Under the pieces are notes generated by a model. The model saw only the letters and a program-made list of their open reading frames with translations. It searched no databases and was not told the origin of the DNA. This document shows positions 34,054 to 41,740 of a stretch of 64,000 nt of DNA, in pieces. This DNA is from Micromonospora echinospora (GTDB lineage Bacteria; Actinomycetota; Actinomycetes; Mycobacteriales; Micromonosporaceae). The first letter of the stretch is position 1; each line of letters begins with the position of its first letter. The stretch is from positions 3,498,001 to 3,562,000 of the forward strand of contig NZ_JACHJC010000001.1 of assembly GCF_014203425.1 (NCBI RefSeq), given 5' to 3'. The translations under genes and the position numbers were made by a program.

Positions 34054-35714
34054 CCGTACCGGGTGTCATCACCTCGGCCAGTGACGTGTACACCCCCGAG
34101 CGGATCGCCGCGTTCAAGGCGTCCGGGCAGTGGCGGGGCCAGCTGATAGTCGACTTCCTCGACCGGCACCGGCGACAGCGCCCGGACCGGACCGCGGTGG
34201 TCGACGAGAACGGCCGGATCACCTGGGCCGCCCTCGCCGACCGCGTCGACCGGCTCGCCGCGGCCTTCGTGGACGCCGGGCTGCGGCCGGGCGAGTTCGT
34301 CGCAGTGCAGATGCCCAACCGGATCGAGTTCGTGGAGATCTACCTCGCGATCCAGCGGGCCGGCCTGCGCGCGCTCACCATGATGTCCATCTACCGGGAG
34401 CACGACGTCGCGTACATGCTGCGTACCACCGGCGCCCGGGCGTACATCGTGCCGGACACGCACCGCCGGTTCGACTTCGTCGCGATGGCGCAGCGGCTGC
34501 GCTCGCAGGCGCCCGACCTGCGCACCGTCATCGTGCTCGGCGAGGCGGGCGAGGGCATGGTGCCGTACGAGCGGTTCCTGGCCGAACGCGCGCCGGCCCC
34601 CGGCGCCTTCGCGCACCTGCGGCCCGACCCGGACCAGGTGTCCAAGGTGAGCTTCACGTCGGGCACAACCGGGCTGCCCAAGGGCGTCGTGCACACGCAC
34701 AACACCGACCTGTCGCCGCCCACGATGATCGCCGGCGCGCTCGGCCTCGGCCCGGAGACGCCGATCTGGATGCCGAGTCCCATCGCGCACGCCACCGGCC
34801 TGCTGTTCGGCGTCTACGACTCGCTGCTGTGCGGGGCCAAGCTCGTGCTGCAGGACCAGTGGGACCCGCAGCGGGCGCTGGAGATGATCAGCCGGGAGCG
34901 GGCCACCTTCACGGTGAGCGCCACCCCGTTCATCGGTGACCTCGTAGAGCAGGACAACCTCTCCTCGTACGACCTGTCGTCGTTCCGCTACTTCGTCTCC
35001 GGCGGCGCGCGGGTGGCGCCGGCACTGGTCGAGCGGGCCCGCTCCGAGCTGGGATGCCTGCTGCTGCGGGTCTTCGGCCAGTCCGAGGCGCCGCTGCACA
35101 CGCTCAACTTCCCGGACGACCCGTGGGAGAAGGTGACCGGCCGCGACGGCCGGCCGTTCGACGGCATCGACGTCACGATCGTGGATCCGTCCGACCGCAC
35201 GACACCGGTGCCGGTGGGTGAGGTCGGCGAGTACTCCACCGCCGGGCCGCACGTGTTCCTCGGCTACTACGGCAGTCCGGAAGCCACAGTGGAGGCCCGC
35301 GACGAGTCCGGCCGCTACTACAGCGGCGACCTCTGCACAGTCGACGAGGACGGCTACGTGCTGTACGTCGACCGCATGAAGGACATCGTCAACCGCGGCG
35401 GCGTGAAGATCAGCGCGCTGGAGGTCGAGAACCTGCTCGCCGCGCATCCGCTGGTCCAGGCGGCGGCCGTCGTCGCGGTGCCCGACCAGCGGCTCGGCGA
35501 ACGGGCCTGCGCGTTCGTGGTCACCCGGGGCGGCGCGGAGCTGACCCTGGCGCAGATCTCCGCGTTCCTCGACGAGATGGGGGTCACCCGGCAGAAGTGG
35601 CCGGAGCGGCTCGAGGTGATCGAGACCCTGCCGGCCACTCCCACCGGGAAGATCCAGAAGAACGTGCTGCGCCAGCGGCTCACTGCCGATTCGGCGTCGT
35701 CCGGCCGGGTATGA
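34044..35714 (+). CDS. AMP-forming acyl-CoA ligase (AliA-like)
   Basis: A 556-residue adenylate-forming ligase. It has the P-loop SFTSGTTGLPKGVVHTH (about residues 203-219), an FGQSEAP motif, YYSGDLCTVDEDGY (hinge Asp), and the catalytic C-terminal Lys in TPTGKIQKN (about residue 537). The overall form resembles cyclohexanecarboxylate-CoA ligase AliA and related cyclic-acid ligases, which fits the BadH/BadI-like genes upstream. It should activate the imported carboxylate with ATP and CoA. It overlaps the SDR by 10 bases and the membrane protein gene by four. Confidence 0.85.
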   Translation: MSVTVPGVITSASDVYTPERIAAFKASGQWRGQLIVDFLDRHRRQRPDRTAVVDENGRITWAALADRVDRLAAAFVDAGLRPGEFVAVQMPNRIEFVEIYLAIQRAGLRALTMMSIYREHDVAYMLRTTGARAYIVPDTHRRFDFVAMAQRLRSQAPDLRTVIVLGEAGEGMVPYERFLAERAPAPGAFAHLRPDPDQVSKVSFTSGTTGLPKGVVHTHNTDLSPPTMIAGALGLGPETPIWMPSPIAHATGLLFGVYDSLLCGAKLVLQDQWDPQRALEMISRERATFTVSATPFIGDLVEQDNLSSYDLSSFRYFVSGGARVAPALVERARSELGCLLLRVFGQSEAPLHTLNFPDDPWEKVTGRDGRPFDGIDVTIVDPSDRTTPVPVGEVGEYSTAGPHVFLGYYGSPEATVEARDESGRYYSGDLCTVDEDGYVLYVDRMKDIVNRGGVKISALEVENLLAAHPLVQAAAVVAVPDQRLGERACAFVVTRGGAELTLAQISAFLDEMGVTRQKWPERLEVIETLPATPTGKIQKNVLRQRLTADSASSGRV

Positions 35715-37051
35715 CCCGGGCCGGCGTCGCGCCGCGGTTGGGCGTGCCCGACGCCGTCCTGTGGCTGAGCGCGGCCGCCGGCGTCGGCACCCTGGTCGTG
35801 CCGGCCGCGCGGCCCGCCACGGCGCCGCTGCTGGTGGTCGGCGTGGTGGTCGTCGCCGCGACGGCCTGGTCCACGCTGCGCCCGCCGGTGCGCCGCACGG
35901 TGCTCGCCATGATGCTCGCCGGCGCCGTGCTCTGCCTGGTGGCGGGCGCCCGCTGGTCCGACGTGTCGGCCGCGTTCGCGACGATGTGCGGCGTCTTCTC
36001 GTTCGTCGCCGTCGTGCGGCTGCTGGAACTGCCGATGCTGCGTCGCGGCTACCACACGGCGATCGCCGAGGTCACACTCGTGTGGCTGCGCCGGACCCGC
36101 GCGGTCTGGTCCGCGGCCACGCTGACCTACCTGCTCTCGCTGGCGCTGTCGTTCGGCGGGGTCGCCCTGGCGTACCGGTCGGTGCGGGCGATGGACTCCG
36201 CCGCCGACGAGGCGGGCTCGGCCGGAGTCGTCTGCCGCGCGTTCATCGCGGCCAACCTGGTGACGCCGCTGTCGCCGCCGCTGGCCGTGGTGCTCACGCT
36301 CACCGGCCTGACCTGGACCGGCTTCCTGCCGTACGCGCTGGCGCTGGGCCTGGTCGCCGCCGTGCTGGTGCCGCTCGGGCCGGCGCCGCGGGCCCGGGCG
36401 CTGCCGGCGCCGCGGCCGGACCGGGGACGGCTGGCCGCCGGGTTCGCCGCGATGATCGGCTGTGTCGTGGCAGTGCTCGTCGCGCTGGAGATGGTCACGC
36501 CGCTCAGCCATCCGGCCGCGACGATGGCGGCGGTCCTGCTCGTCGTGCCGCTGTGGGAACGCGGGGCCCGCCTGCCGGCCCGCGCCGTGGCCCTCGCGCG
36601 CTCGGAGGCCGGTTCCTGGCGCGAGCAGTTCCTGCTCTTCGGCGCGGGCGGCTTCGTGGTCGCCGCGGCCGGCCGGTGGACGGCCGACGGAGCGGTCGGC
36701 CGGCTGCTCGACGCCGCCGGGTTGCCCGCGTGGGCGCTGCTGGCCGGTGGCGCGCTGGCCATCACCGTGCTGGGGCTCGCCGGGCTGTACCCGCTGACCA
36801 CCCTCATCGTGGTGACGACTGTGCTCGCCCCGCTGGGCACCGGCGCCTGGCCGGCGCTGGTCGCGGCGGCCGCGCTGGTCGGCACGATGGCGGCCTTCGT
36901 GTTGTCCCCGCTCAGCGGCCTGACACTGCTGGTGTCGGCGCTGAGCGGGCGCAGCGCCGTCCACATCGGACTGCGTTGGAACCTGCCGTTCGGCCTGGCG
37001 CTGCTGGGCGCCGGCGGCGCCGCGATCGGCCTGGTCGCGGCAGTGACCTGA
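35711..37051 (+). CDS. Polytopic membrane protein, putative carrier
   Basis: A 446-residue very hydrophobic protein with about eleven to twelve predicted helices. I do not recognise a named family with certainty. The segment FIAANLVTPLSPPLAVVLTLTG in one half and a similar Pro/Ser-containing VLSPLSGLTLLVSALSG near the C-terminus look like the inverted re-entrant loops of ion-transporter-superfamily carriers (SLC13, ArsB, CitM types). Tight coupling with the CoA ligase (ATGA overlap) suggests a second uptake or efflux route for the acid substrate. Function is inferred only. Confidence 0.7.
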   Translation: MTRAGVAPRLGVPDAVLWLSAAAGVGTLVVPAARPATAPLLVVGVVVVAATAWSTLRPPVRRTVLAMMLAGAVLCLVAGARWSDVSAAFATMCGVFSFVAVVRLLELPMLRRGYHTAIAEVTLVWLRRTRAVWSAATLTYLLSLALSFGGVALAYRSVRAMDSAADEAGSAGVVCRAFIAANLVTPLSPPLAVVLTLTGLTWTGFLPYALALGLVAAVLVPLGPAPRARALPAPRPDRGRLAAGFAAMIGCVVAVLVALEMVTPLSHPAATMAAVLLVVPLWERGARLPARAVALARSEAGSWREQFLLFGAGGFVVAAAGRWTADGAVGRLLDAAGLPAWALLAGGALAITVLGLAGLYPLTTLIVVTTVLAPLGTGAWPALVAAAALVGTMAAFVLSPLSGLTLLVSALSGRSAVHIGLRWNLPFGLALLGAGGAAIGLVAAVT

Positions 37052-37061
37052 GAGGAGTCGC

Positions 37062-37682
37062 ATGCGTACGGAGACGGAGGTCCTCGGGGACCTGTGGCGG
37101 GTTTGGGGCGCCTGGGGCGCGGACCTCGACGAGGCGCAGTGGACGGCGCCGACGCGCTGCGCCGGCTGGGACGTGGCCGCGCTCTACGCGCACGTCTCGC
37201 AGGGAGTCGGCGGGCTGGCGGCGCTGGCGCAGCGGCGCCGGGCCGAGGGACCGCCGGAGCACGGCGACGCCGTGGCCCTGCTGCGTGCCCTCAAACCGGA
37301 CGGGCGCGTGGCGGCGGATCTCGCCGCCCGCAACGCGGATGCGGCGGTGGCGGACGCCCGCGCGGCCGGTACCGCGGAGCTGGTGCGCCGGCTGGCCGTG
37401 GACGGCCCGGCGGCGGTGGCGCTGGCCGCGGCCGGGCCCGACCAGACGGTCGAGTACTTCCGCCGGGGCACCACGACAGTGCGCGCCGCGGCCGTCGTGC
37501 GGCTCGTGGAGGCCACCGTCCACCTGCTCGACCTCGCGGTGGCGCTGGGCCGCGAACCGGATCTGCCGGACGGGGCCACCGAGCACACGCTGCGCTTCCT
37601 GACCGGCATGGCGCCGCCGCTCGCGCTCATCGAGGTGGCCACCGGCCGGCGGGCGCCGGACATCTTTCCGGTGTTCGGCTGA
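37062..37682 (+). CDS. Mycothiol-dependent maleylpyruvate isomerase-like (DinB fold) protein
   Basis: A 206-residue helical protein of the TIGR03083/MDMPI_N type. Its N-terminal PTRCAGWDVAALYAHV matches the family's consensus P(T/S)xCxGWxVxxLxAHV, with the His expected to bind metal, and a second His lies in TVHLLDLAVALG. Members are often mycothiol-dependent enzymes such as maleylpyruvate isomerase. It starts 10 bases after the membrane protein and ends the transport/activation operon; its stop nearly abuts the convergent flavin-oxidoreductase gene. Confidence 0.77.
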   Translation: MRTETEVLGDLWRVWGAWGADLDEAQWTAPTRCAGWDVAALYAHVSQGVGGLAALAQRRRAEGPPEHGDAVALLRALKPDGRVAADLAARNADAAVADARAAGTAELVRRLAVDGPAAVALAAAGPDQTVEYFRRGTTTVRAAAVVRLVEATVHLLDLAVALGREPDLPDGATEHTLRFLTGMAPPLALIEVATGRRAPDIFPVFG

Positions 37683-37686
37683 CGGG

Positions 37687-38595
37687 TCAGCGCAGCGCCT
37701 GCACGACCTCGGCCGCGAGCCGGCGCAGCTGCCCGCGCGGGTCCGGCCCGGCGATGTTGAACACGACGTCGGTCATGCCGGCCTCGACGTACGGAGCCAG
37801 GTACTCGCGGATGTCGTCGGCGGTGCCGTAGGCGCTGTACCGCTCGAAGCTGTCGAACGGCAGCCCGTACGCCGTGGCGAGGTGGTTCGACACGGCGTCG
37901 CGGGCCGCCTCGCGGGTGTCGGCGATGGTGGTGAAGAGATTCAGCGCGAAGGCGAAGCCGGAGAGGTCGCCGCGGATCGTGCCCACGGTGTCCGCGGCTG
38001 CCCGGAAGCGGCCGGCGCTGACCCACACCGGGAACCAGCCCTCGGCGCCGCGGGCCGCGCGCTCGACGACGGCGGACGCGCGCCCGCCGAGCCACAGTGG
38101 CACGGGCCGCTGCACCGGCAGCGGCTCCATCGTGAACGCCGGCAGGTCGACGACGCGCCCCTGATACGGCTCGCCGCTGCCGGCCAGCAGGCCACGGACG
38201 GCGGCGGCCGTCTCCTCGAAGCGGCGGGCCCGCCGGCCCGGGTCCACGCCCAGGGCCCGGTACTCCTCGGGGTTGTCGCCGCCGATGCCGGCGCCCAGCA
38301 CGAGCCGGCCGCCGGAGAGCACGTCCACTGTCGCGACGTCCTTCGCGGTCAGTGCCGGATGCCGCAGGTTCAGCAGGTAGACGCCGGTGCCGAGACGGAC
38401 CCGCCGGGTCACCGCGGCGACCGCGGCCAGCGTCGGCAGGGGCGAGAGCATGCCGACGTTCCAGATGTAGTGATCGCCCACCCAGACGTGGTCGAGGCCG
38501 AGTTCCTCCACGTCACGGGCCATGTCGAGCACCGACGCGGGCTCGATCGGACCACTCGCGGAGTAGGTGGGCAGGAAGCATCCGACGTTCACCAT
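37687..38595 (-). CDS. LLM-class F420-dependent oxidoreductase
   Basis: A 302-residue TIM-barrel protein of the luciferase-like monooxygenase class. It has VWVGDHY near residue 37, GTGVYLLNLRHPALTAKDVATVD, LSGGRLVLGAGIG and PVPLWLGG, all typical of the F420-dependent actinobacterial branch (TIGR03619-like). AAGGGGG just upstream supports the ATG at 38595. It is read divergently from the acyl-CoA dehydrogenase at 38679; the gap of 83 bases holds an operator-like site, so it is probably in the same regulon. Confidence 0.86.
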   Translation of the reverse strand: MVNVGCFLPTYSASGPIEPASVLDMARDVEELGLDHVWVGDHYIWNVGMLSPLPTLAAVAAVTRRVRLGTGVYLLNLRHPALTAKDVATVDVLSGGRLVLGAGIGGDNPEEYRALGVDPGRRARRFEETAAAVRGLLAGSGEPYQGRVVDLPAFTMEPLPVQRPVPLWLGGRASAVVERAARGAEGWFPVWVSAGRFRAAADTVGTIRGDLSGFAFALNLFTTIADTREAARDAVSNHLATAYGLPFDSFERYSAYGTADDIREYLAPYVEAGMTDVVFNIAGPDPRGQLRRLAAEVVQALR

Positions 38596-38616
38596 GACGA
38601 CCCCCTTCAGCAAAAA

Positions 38617-38641
38617 CAGCATACGGGATACAGTATGTCGA
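38617..38641 (+). promoter_or_regulatory. Operator-like motif (site C), divergent promoter
   Basis: The core CAGCATACGGGATACAGTATG lies between the divergent LLM oxidoreductase and acyl-CoA dehydrogenase genes. It matches the 18043 copy at 16 of 25 positions and shares the 10-mer ATACGGGATA with the 41.7-kb copy (reverse strand). Its outer halves CATAC and GTATG form an inverted repeat, as expected for a dimeric GntR operator. Confidence 0.5.
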
Positions 38642-38678
38642 CCGCTAGGAGCCGTCTCATCGACCGACGGAGGCCCTC

Positions 38679-39851
38679 ATGACCCTCGTACCGTCCGCGG
38701 CCCCCGCCGAGCAGGTCCTCGAGCCGCTCGACGGACCTGAGCACGACGCGGTGAACCGCGCCCGGGAACTCGTCGCCCGCATCAACGACGAGACGGCCGC
38801 CGACCTGGCCGCCCGCACCGAGTTTCCCGCCGACCTGTGGGAGTGGGCCGCGGAGCACGCCCTGCACCGGGTCGGGATCGCCGAGGAGCACGGCGGCGAA
38901 CCGGCCGACATCGTCGCGAAGATGCGCATCGCCGAGGTGCTGGCCGAGCGGGTCGGCGTGCTGGCCTGGGTGTGGGGCATCTCCAACTGCTTCGCCGCGC
39001 CGCTGCTGGCCGCGCTGGCCGACGAGCCCACCCGCAAGGAGCTGCTGCCCGGGCTGGCCGCCGGCCGCCTGCGCTTCGCGTTCGGGGTCACCGAGCCGGG
39101 CGGCGGATCCGACCTGTTCGGCGCGCTGGACACCACACTGGCCGACGGGCGGGTCAGCGGTCGCAAGCGCTACTGCACCGCCGCCGCCTCGGCCGACCAT
39201 CTCTTCCTGCTGGTCCGGGAGGCCGGGGCGCCCGCCGGCGGGACGAGCGGGCTGGCGTTCGCGCTCGTGCGCACGAACGCGCCCGGGCTGTCGATGTCCC
39301 GGGTGCCGACGCCCAGCTTCGCGTCCTCGTTCGGCACGTACGAGGTCGACCTCGACGGCGTTGCCGTCGACCACGCGTTCACCGGTCCGGCGGTCAAGGC
39401 GGCGCTGCGCACGGTGCTGGTGGAGGAACGGCTGCTGATTCCGGCCATCGTGATCGGCGCCGCGCACGGCGCGCTGCGGCGCGGACTGGCCTACGCGGCC
39501 CGGCGTACCGCGTTCGGCACCCGTGTGGACAGCTACCAGGCGCTTCAGCATCAGGTCGCCGACGCGGTCATGGACCTCGAGACGGCCCGCCACTACGCGT
39601 ACGCCATGGCGCGGCGGTGGGCGGCCGGCGCGCCGGTCACGATTGGCGCGGACGTCGCGAAGTCGCGCAGCGTGGACGCGGCGCAGCGGGTCGCCGACGT
39701 CGCGGTGCAGCTGATGGGCGGCATCGGTTTCACCCGCTGGGGCGGCGTCGAGCACGTGTGGCGGGACCTGCGCGCCTTCCGCCTCGCGCCGATCACCGAG
39801 GAACTCGTGCGCAACCGGGTGGCCCGGTCGCTGGGGATGGGCCGTGACTGA
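38679..39851 (+). CDS. Acyl-CoA dehydrogenase
   Basis: A 390-residue acyl-CoA dehydrogenase. It has the FAD-loop GVTEPGGGSDLFGAL, a RKRYCTAAASADHLF strand, RRTAFGTRVDSYQALQHQVAD, and MGGIGFTRWGGVEHVWRD. The C-terminal end reads RLAPITEELVRN, so there is no YEGT and the catalytic Glu must be supplied from another position, as in the isovaleryl- and long-chain-type dehydrogenases. First gene of a short operon with a thioesterase-like and an AhpD-like gene, started at a divergent promoter. Confidence 0.86.
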   Translation: MTLVPSAAPAEQVLEPLDGPEHDAVNRARELVARINDETAADLAARTEFPADLWEWAAEHALHRVGIAEEHGGEPADIVAKMRIAEVLAERVGVLAWVWGISNCFAAPLLAALADEPTRKELLPGLAAGRLRFAFGVTEPGGGSDLFGALDTTLADGRVSGRKRYCTAAASADHLFLLVREAGAPAGGTSGLAFALVRTNAPGLSMSRVPTPSFASSFGTYEVDLDGVAVDHAFTGPAVKAALRTVLVEERLLIPAIVIGAAHGALRRGLAYAARRTAFGTRVDSYQALQHQVADAVMDLETARHYAYAMARRWAAGAPVTIGADVAKSRSVDAAQRVADVAVQLMGGIGFTRWGGVEHVWRDLRAFRLAPITEELVRNRVARSLGMGRD

Positions 39852-40290
39852 CGGCGTCGCGCCGCTGCTCGCCCGGCTCGGGCTGCGGGTGCCGATGCGC
39901 GACGTCGACCAGGCCGGTGTCATCTACTACCCGGCCCCGCTGGCCTGGCACGAGCAGCTCTACACCGGCTGGCTCGACGCGATCGGCCATCCGCTGAGCG
40001 GCCTGCTGCGGGCCGCCCAGGCGACCGCCACGGTGAGCGCGAACGCCGACTACCTCGCGCCGGTCAGTCTCGACGACCGGGTCGACCTGGAGCTGCGGTC
40101 CGGACCGGTGGGGCGCAGCTCGTTCACGCTGTGCTCGGTCGGCTTCCGCCGGCCCGACCGGTGCGAGGCGGTGCGCGTGCGCACGGTGCACGTGTGGTCG
40201 CGGCTGGACGGTGGCCGGCTGAGGGCGGCCCCGATGCCGGACTGGCTGCGCGAGGCGCTGTCCGGCGGGGCGGTGCCCGATGTCAGCTGA
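39844..40290 (+). CDS. Hot-dog-fold thioesterase (4-hydroxybenzoyl-CoA thioesterase family)
   Basis: A 148-residue hot-dog protein of the 4HBT/YbgC type. The active-site strand and helix read MRDVDQAGVIYYPAPLAWHEQLYTGWL, with the Asp of the DxDxxGxxYxxxY motif in place (Asp in RDVDQAG). It should hydrolyse an acyl- or aroyl-CoA, perhaps to release CoA from dead-end intermediates. The GTG start overlaps the acyl-CoA dehydrogenase by eight bases and the end overlaps the next gene by 11. Confidence 0.8.
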   Translation: MTDGVAPLLARLGLRVPMRDVDQAGVIYYPAPLAWHEQLYTGWLDAIGHPLSGLLRAAQATATVSANADYLAPVSLDDRVDLELRSGPVGRSSFTLCSVGFRRPDRCEAVRVRTVHVWSRLDGGRLRAAPMPDWLREALSGGAVPDVS

Positions 40291-40927
40291 CCGCACCCTG
40301 GCCGACCGCTACCTCGGCGGACGGTGGACGCCGGCCTTCGACGCGATCGCGGTCGAGGCGCCACAGGTGCTGGAGGCGTACCTGCGCCTGGCGGCCGTGC
40401 CGTGGCGCGGGCGGGAGCTGCCGGTGGCGCTCAAGGAGCTGATCTGCGTCGCGTTGAGCGCGGCGCCGGGTCACCTCTATCCGGCCGGGGTGCGCATGCA
40501 CGTCGCCGGCGCGCTGCGCGCCGGTGTGCCACGCGCGCACGTCATGCACGCGGCGGCGGTGGCCGGCTCGGTCGGCATCCGGGCCGCGACGCTGGCGCTG
40601 CCGATCCTCGCCGACCTTGCCGGCCCGGCCGCGGACGGCGACGCCGGACCGCCACCGGTCGGCGCAGGGCTCGCCGCGGCCCACGCCGAGGTGGTCGACG
40701 CGGGCGGAGCGGCGGGGTTGCCGGCCGTCGACCGGGAGCTGATCGCGGTCGCCGTCGCGGCGGCGGTCACCCTCGCCGACGCGGACGTCGTCCGCGAGCA
40801 CATCCGGACCGCCCTGGACCTGGGCGCCACGCCGGGGCAGGTCGCCGAGGCCGTCGCGCTGGCCTGCGGCATCGGCCTGCACGGGTGCCTGCTCGTCGCC
40901 GACGAGCTCGCGGCGGCAGTGCCATGA
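40280..40927 (+). CDS. Carboxymuconolactone decarboxylase/AhpD-like protein (two CMD domains)
   Basis: A 215-residue all-helical protein with two CMD-like repeats, about residues 45-110 and 145-210. The first contains LPVALKELICVALSAAPGHLYPAGVRMH and the second VDRELIAVAVAAAVTLADADVVREHIRTAL. The CxxC of active AhpD peroxidases is absent from both (Cys only at scattered positions), so a peroxidase role is unlikely, and gamma-carboxymuconolactone decarboxylase activity is not established. It is the last gene before the second GntR regulator, which is convergent and 11 bases away. Confidence 0.75.
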   Translation: MSADRTLADRYLGGRWTPAFDAIAVEAPQVLEAYLRLAAVPWRGRELPVALKELICVALSAAPGHLYPAGVRMHVAGALRAGVPRAHVMHAAAVAGSVGIRAATLALPILADLAGPAADGDAGPPPVGAGLAAAHAEVVDAGGAAGLPAVDRELIAVAVAAAVTLADADVVREHIRTALDLGATPGQVAEAVALACGIGLHGCLLVADELAAAVP

Positions 40928-40938
40928 CCGCCACCGGC

Positions 40939-41607
40939 TCAGGTCAGGTCGACGCCCTTCTTCTCCAGGTAGCGGACGAGGTCGCGGCCGGCCTCGGCCA
41001 CATGGTCGCGCATGAGGTCGGCGGCCTGCTCGCCGCGGCCCGCCGCGACCGCCGCGATGATCTGCGCGTGCTCGTCGTTGGCCCGGTCGATCCACTGCGG
41101 GAACTCCAGGAGCAGGTCGCGCGGGATCGTGACCGCCAGGGCCCGCAGCGCGACGATCAGCCGGCGCGACTGCGCCATCTGGTTGATCCGCCGGTGCAGG
41201 TGCCAGTTCAGATCGGCGGCGAGCTGGGCGTCCTCGGCGGCGCCGCACATCTGCGCGTGCCGCTCGGCCAGCTCGGCCAGGTGGGCCGGGTCGCCCTGCT
41301 CGGCCACCCGGCGGGTGGCGATGCCGTGCAGTTGGCCCTCGATGAGGAAGCTGTCCTCGATGTCGTGCCGGCGCAGGGGCGCCACGACGCTGTGCCCGCC
41401 GCCGTCGCCGGTCAGGAAGCCCTCGTACGTCAGCTGCCGCAGCGCGTCGCGGACCGGCATCCGGCTGGTGCCGAAGCGCTCGCACACCTGCAGCTGGGCC
41501 AGCTTGGTGCCCGGCGCGAGTCGCCCGAACAGGATGTCGTGCCGCAGCGCGTCGGCGATCCGCCGGCCGAGCGGCGTGCGGTCGAGCCGTTCCGACGTCA
41601 GACTCAC
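40939..41607 (-). CDS. GntR-family regulator, FadR/FCD subfamily (paralogue 2)
   Basis: A 222-residue regulator closely similar to the one at 16162 along its whole length. Shared blocks include FGTSRMPVRDALR in the DNA-recognition helix, DSFLIEG at the hinge, and the ADLNW...HR metal-site helix of the FCD domain, with NDEHAQI and MRDHV giving further ligands. GTG 41607 is chosen because GAGGAGG lies four bases upstream; a longer ATG start at 41655 has no such support. It is divergent from the acyl-CoA dehydrogenase at 41741 with an operator-like site between them. Confidence 0.9.
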   Translation of the reverse strand: MSLTSERLDRTPLGRRIADALRHDILFGRLAPGTKLAQLQVCERFGTSRMPVRDALRQLTYEGFLTGDGGGHSVVAPLRRHDIEDSFLIEGQLHGIATRRVAEQGDPAHLAELAERHAQMCGAAEDAQLAADLNWHLHRRINQMAQSRRLIVALRALAVTIPRDLLLEFPQWIDRANDEHAQIIAAVAAGRGEQAADLMRDHVAEAGRDLVRYLEKKGVDLT

Positions 41608-41689
41608 AGGTCCTCCTCTGCGGCCGATTTGTTCGTTTCCGCCGCTTACTGCCATTTTGCCGCACCGCGCCCGGAGTCGCGGTCATCCC

Positions 41690-41714
41690 GTCCCTTCCAA
41701 TATCCCGTATACCG
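41690..41714 (-). promoter_or_regulatory. Operator-like motif (site D), divergent promoter
   Basis: The + strand core is CCAATATCCCGTATACCG at 41697-41714. Its reverse complement matches the 18043 copy at 13 of 25 positions, mostly in the left half, and shares ATACGGGATA with the 38.6-kb copy. It lies between the second GntR gene and the acyl-CoA dehydrogenase it probably controls, 27 bases before the GTG start at 41741. Confidence 0.47.
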
Positions 41715-41740
41715 GCGCTTGAGCTGAAAGGGATCCCCAC

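Noticed and set aside
40280..40927. Alkylhydroperoxidase (AhpD) activity for the CMD-domain protein
   Set aside because: Neither CMD repeat has the CxxC redox motif needed for peroxidase function.
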